The notes under the pieces: generated by a model | The model's input: the letters and a program-made list of their open reading frames with translations, nothing else | The model's database searches: none | Told to the model about the DNA's origin: nothing | Translations under genes and position numbers: made by a program | Assembly (NCBI GenBank): GCA_003242115.1 | Contig: QBMP01000209.1 | Location: 1 to 8,118, forward strand | Direction of reading: 5' to 3' | Length of the DNA stretch: 8,118 nt | Origin: Phormidesmis priestleyi | GTDB lineage: Bacteria > Cyanobacteriota > Cyanobacteriia > Phormidesmidales > Phormidesmidaceae | Shown: positions 5,593-8,118 of the stretch, piece by piece | Layout: each line of letters begins with the position of its first letter | Numbering within the stretch: the first letter of the stretch is position 1

Positions 5593-5697
5593 CTAGCGAT
5601 CGCCCCAAGCGGATCTTCCTTGCTTTTCTTGATAATAGCGCTGACGGAGTTCTCTGCGCTGGCCAATTAGGAGATATTTGAGCATAGATTTGTTCAT
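5593..5697 (-). CDS. Possible 34-aa basic small protein or leader peptide before merR
   Basis: A complete small ORF reads MNKSMLKYLLIGQRRELRQR followed by YYQEKQGRSAWGDR. It is strongly basic (nine K/R against three D/E), with a probable helix from ~5 to 25 that is hydrophobic at its start, and a Trp-containing tail. It ends 20 bp before the merR ATG, and the merR ribosome-binding site lies in that gap. Its own ribosome-binding site would be the weak CAGG about 9 nt upstream; a second ATG at 5685 is possible. The ORF's end uses a HIP1 octamer. The 9-mer ATTTCTTAG occurs both before this ORF (5715-5723) and before merR (5583-5591). I recognise no family. It could be a translated small protein, a leader peptide, or chance. 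Confidence 0.35.
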   Translation of the reverse strand: MNKSMLKYLLIGQRRELRQRYYQEKQGRSAWGDR

Positions 5698-5752
5698 GTT
5701 AAATCGCCTGACTGCTAAGAAATCCGCATGTTGTTCTTTCTAAACTTTGGCG

Positions 5753-7438
5753 CTAAACACCCGTTCCAGCAGGCACTTTTTCTCGCTGAGGATGAATCGA
5801 AATGCCCGCTTGCAGCGCCGTATATAGTCGATTCAGGGCACTGATGTACGCGTAGGCCGACGCTACAATAATGTCGGTATTCGCGGCATGGCCTGAATAA
5901 ATTCTCTCGCCATTGCGGACACGAATGGTGACTTCTCCCATTGCATCAATGCCTGCGGTGACCGCTTGCACAGAGTATTCAATCAGGTCATTATCAATAT
6001 CAACAATGCGGTTAATCGCTTGATAGATGGCGTCTACCGGGCCGGTACCCACAGAGGCATCGGTAATTTCTTCACCATCGGGCATTCGGATTGTAATCGT
6101 TGCCGTAGGCTGCGCGTTACTGCCACAAGAGACCTGCACCAGCTCTAGCTTAAAGTGCTCAGCAACCTGCAAAGCTTCATCATTGACAATGGCTTCCAGA
6201 TCGCGATCGCTAATCTCTTTCTTCTTATCGGCTACATCTTTAAAGCGCAAAAAAGCCCGGTTCAAATCCTGATCATTTAAATCAAAGCCCAATTCACTTA
6301 GCCGAGTGCGAAAAGCATTGCGGCCTGAGTGCTTGCCCAACACAATTAGATTGTCATTGAGGCCAATCGACTTCGCATCCATAATCTCGTAAGTTAGCCG
6401 GTTTTTGAGCACACCGTCTTGATGAATGCCAGATTCGTGCGCAAATGCATTTGCACCGACAATCGCTTTATTCGGCTGCACCAGCATCCCGGTCATATTA
6501 GAAACCAGCCGTGACGCCTTGTAAATCTCCTTGGTATTGATATGAGTCAGCGGCGCTTCCGATTCTGGTGGCAAGCCGAAAAAAGGATTGTAATACTGAC
6601 GGCGAACGTGCAGCGCCATCACCAACTCTTCTAAAGCAGCATTTCCGGCTCGCTCACCAATGCCGTTAATGGTGCACTCTAATTGCCTAGCGCCCGCTTT
6701 AACCGCTTCCAAAAAGTTCGCAACGGCCAAACCCAAATCATTGTGACCATGCACCGAAATCACGACTCTGTTAATGCTAGGCACATTGGCTTTAATGCCC
6801 CGAATTAAGTCACCAAATTCACTAGGTGTCAAGTAACCCACCGTATCAGGAATATTGAGCGTCGTCGCGCCCGCAATGATCGCTCGCTCCAACACCTCAT
6901 ACAAAAACTCAGGATCGCTGCGCCCCGCATCTTCGGGCGAAAACTCCACATCATGAGTAAAGCTTTTGGCGTAGCTGACCATTTCATCGGCGATCGCTAA
7001 TACATCTGCCCGCGACTTTTTGAGCTTGTACTTCATGTGAATATCTGAAGTCGCAATAAAGGTATGAATCCGCCCTTTCGCCGCCGGAGCCACCGCTTTT
7101 GCCGCCGCTTCAATATCGCCTTTAGTAGCCCGCGCTAACCCGCAAATAACTGGCCCTTGAGGCGTACCGACCTCACCGGCAATCGTCTGCACTGCTTCAA
7201 AGTCACCCGGACTCGCAAACGAAAACCCCGCCTCGATAATATCTACATTCAGCCTTGCAAGCTGCTTAGCAACTGCTAGCTTTTCAGCCACATTCATGGT
7301 GGCACCGGGCGATTGCTCCCCATCGCGCAGCGTCGTATCGAAGATCAGGACTCTATCTAACCCCCCAGCCAAATCCTTGGCCAAATCCTTGGCAGGCTTT
7401 TGAGTTGAATCGGCTGACCTATTTTGAAGCTGTGTCAT
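5753..7438 (-). CDS. leuA: 2-isopropylmalate synthase
   Basis: Catalyses the committed step of leucine synthesis: acetyl-CoA plus 2-oxoisovalerate gives 2-isopropylmalate. It acts as a cytoplasmic dimer, feedback-inhibited by leucine in this family. The 561-aa product has the catalytic TIM barrel (~28-300) with [13 protein letters not shown] (Arg38, Asp39), VHGHNDLG (His230, His232) and GIGERAGNA (Asn266), the expected metal and catalytic residues. The subdomain with HESGIHQDG (334-342) and [10 protein letters not shown] follows, then the C-terminal leucine-binding regulatory domain (~420-540). The N-terminal ~25 residues before DRVLIFDTT are longer than in many cyanobacterial LeuA proteins and carry a duplicated AKDL. 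No clear ribosome-binding site precedes the ATG. The upstream neighbour on the same strand is a cupin gene, 143 bp away; downstream come the small ORF and merR. Complete. Confidence 0.98.
   Translation of the reverse strand: MTQLQNRSADSTQKPAKDLAKDLAGGLDRVLIFDTTLRDGEQSPGATMNVAEKLAVAKQLARLNVDIIEAGFSFASPGDFEAVQTIAGEVGTPQGPVICGLARATKGDIEAAAKAVAPAAKGRIHTFIATSDIHMKYKLKKSRADVLAIADEMVSYAKSFTHDVEFSPEDAGRSDPEFLYEVLERAIIAGATTLNIPDTVGYLTPSEFGDLIRGIKANVPSINRVVISVHGHNDLGLAVANFLEAVKAGARQLECTINGIGERAGNAALEELVMALHVRRQYYNPFFGLPPESEAPLTHINTKEIYKASRLVSNMTGMLVQPNKAIVGANAFAHESGIHQDGVLKNRLTYEIMDAKSIGLNDNLIVLGKHSGRNAFRTRLSELGFDLNDQDLNRAFLRFKDVADKKKEISDRDLEAIVNDEALQVAEHFKLELVQVSCGSNAQPTATITIRMPDGEEITDASVGTGPVDAIYQAINRIVDIDNDLIEYSVQAVTAGIDAMGEVTIRVRNGERIYSGHAANTDIIVASAYAYISALNRLYTALQAGISIHPQREKVPAGTGV
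7368..7391 (-). repeat. Tandem 12-bp repeat inside leuA
   Basis: GCCAAATCCTTG (+ strand) occurs twice in a row, at 7368-7379 and 7380-7391. It adds an in-frame duplication (AKDL at residues 16-19 and 20-23) to the non-catalytic N-terminal extension of LeuA. An exact copy with no silent changes suggests a recent slippage duplication. Confidence 0.85.
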
Positions 7439-7581
7439 TGTGCAAGATACCGGCCACGGGACGGGCGAATTTTATTACTCCATTTTAGGACGAAACCCCA
7501 GCGCCTTGAACCAACCCCTGAAAATGTCTCTATACAGATCCTACAAAACGCCTATTGAGCATCTAACCCATGAACCCATGC
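7439..7581 (-). other. Intergenic region between the cupin gene and leuA
   Basis: This 143-bp gap should hold the leuA leader or promoter. I see AT-rich -10-like sequence (TAATAAAAT on the minus strand, about 40 bp before the leuA ATG) but no convincing -35, no terminator after the cupin gene and no T-box or leader peptide. Read-through from the cupin gene into leuA cannot be excluded. Confidence 0.4.
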
Positions 7582-7980
7582 CTAAGCTGCCTGCAAATAC
7601 TCCACTTCAAATCCGTGACACTGTGGCTGAAAGCCTGAAGATAATAGCTGCTTTAGCTTTGGGATTTCGCCACTGTTGTAAACTCTAAACTCATTGTGGA
7701 CATTGGCATTTTCAGTCCGCACCGCCTGATTAATGACCAGTGAGCCGCTGAAATCAGACTCGGAGCGGTGAAACGTACCGGGCGGAATCCGCAAAATGTG
7801 GCGATTCGCATCTAGCCGGACGATGTGATACGGGCATTCCCAATCGAAGTTGACTAGATGAAACGTGCGGCCCCCTGAAAGCGCTAACAAATTGTCTTCC
7901 TGACGAGGGTGAAGGTAAAACTGCCAACTGCTGTCTTCGGCGTTGTTGGGGCTGATGGCTGGGCCCTTACCGGGTGACAA
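7582..7980 (-). CDS. Small cupin-fold (RmlC-like) protein of unknown function
   Basis: The 132-residue product looks like a single beta-barrel cupin of the RmlC-like type. FYLHPRQEDNLLALSGGRTFHLV (~21-43) matches the first cupin strand pair, with His24 and Gln27 as possible ligands. HILRIPPGTFHRS (~61-73) matches the second motif, with His71. The full three-His/Glu metal set of classical cupins is not evident, so it may be a binding protein or a sugar-nucleotide isomerase relative rather than a dioxygenase. The reading frame has only a TTG at 7980 as a plausible start; a stop lies three codons upstream and there is no good ribosome-binding site. The N-terminus may therefore be mis-set or truncated by a frameshift. 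It lies upstream of leuA on the same strand with no clear functional link. Confidence 0.75.
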   Translation of the reverse strand: MSPGKGPAISPNNAEDSSWQFYLHPRQEDNLLALSGGRTFHLVNFDWECPYHIVRLDANRHILRIPPGTFHRSESDFSGSLVINQAVRTENANVHNEFRVYNSGEIPKLKQLLSSGFQPQCHGFEVEYLQAA

Positions 7981-8036
7981 GGAACTTCAATATCATATAT
8001 AGCGAGGAGTTGAGAGAATAAAAGGGCAAAAGAATA

Positions 8037-8058
8037 GGAAGGGAATTTCGTCCCTTCC
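8037..8058 (-). terminator. Hairpin with U-rich tail in the cupin gene leader
   Basis: Read on the minus strand, GGAAGGGA and TCCCTTCC form a perfect 8-bp stem with a 6-nt loop, followed by TATTCTTTT. This could end a gene lying beyond the right edge. Alternatively, if transcription starts at the extended -10 at 8078-8086, it is an attenuator or the 3' end of a very short RNA of about 40-50 nt. Confidence 0.5.
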
Positions 8059-8077
8059 CAAAATATATGTTGCCTCC

Positions 8078-8086
8078 AGTATACCA
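8078..8086 (-). promoter_or_regulatory. Possible extended -10 promoter of the cupin gene
   Basis: The minus strand reads TGGTATACT, a TG-N-TATACT extended -10 element matching 5/6 of the -10 consensus. No good -35 is found at 16-18 bp. Transcription would start near 8071, giving a leader of about 90 nt that contains the hairpin at 8037-8058. Confidence 0.4.
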
Positions 8087-8118
8087 AACCATCTTTCGCA
8101 AACATCTGACGGAATCTC

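Noticed and set aside
5966..6272. Two + strand ORFs (60 and 81 codons) inside leuA
   Set aside because: They are antisense shadows of a strongly conserved gene, with no start signal or family match.
7440..7688. 82-codon ORF on the + strand between leuA and the cupin gene
   Set aside because: It starts with GTG, lies partly antisense to the end of the cupin gene, has no recognisable domain, and its second half mirrors a coding strand.
7884..8105. 73-codon minus-strand ORF overlapping the cupin 5' end in another frame
   Set aside because: It spans the promoter-like and hairpin region and continues out of frame through the cupin coding sequence; its residues show no domain. It would matter only if the cupin gene were frameshifted.

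Overview
The window looks like a piece of a cyanobacterial chromosome. The evidence is ten copies of the HIP1 octamer GCGATCGC, a folate/FAD-dependent TrmFO, a cyanobacterial-type RpoD-like sigma factor, and a cyanobacterial-style plant-like LeuA. The sequence does not fix the genus; the gene styles would fit a filamentous Leptolyngbya-like or related lineage, but that is a guess.

Left part, + strand (1-2359): trmFO (tRNA T54 methylation), followed by a membrane-anchored alpha/beta hydrolase of the Bem46/ABHD13 type. The two are close enough to be co-transcribed. Next comes about 1.29 kb with no credible protein gene (2360-3647). This stretch is visibly more AT-rich than the genes, has no HIP1 site, and contains many short inverted and direct repeats plus at least two possible promoters. 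It leads into a group 2 sigma-70 gene of the SigB/SigD type (3648-4976), so it is best read as a long regulatory/5' leader region, possibly with an unannotated small RNA.

Centre (4968-5140): an inverted repeat over the sigma stop codon, then a strong 15-bp-stem bidirectional terminator (5051-5089) that separates the sigma gene from the convergent minus-strand genes, then a further 9-bp hairpin.

Right part, - strand (read from right to left): a small cupin-fold protein that seems to use a TTG start, with a leader containing an extended -10 and a hairpin with a U-rich tail; leuA (first step of leucine synthesis); a possible 34-residue basic small protein; and a MerR-family regulator of the heavy-metal-responsive type. 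leuA, the small ORF and merR could form one transcript. No metal transporter is present here, so the regulator's target is elsewhere.

Most of the window is ordinary housekeeping and regulatory content. The parts worth a second look are the long structured leader of the sigma gene, the small ORF before merR, the altered metal site of that MerR protein, and the attenuator-like leader of the cupin gene. I found no CRISPR array, insertion sequence, tRNA or rRNA, and no clear new multi-gene system.
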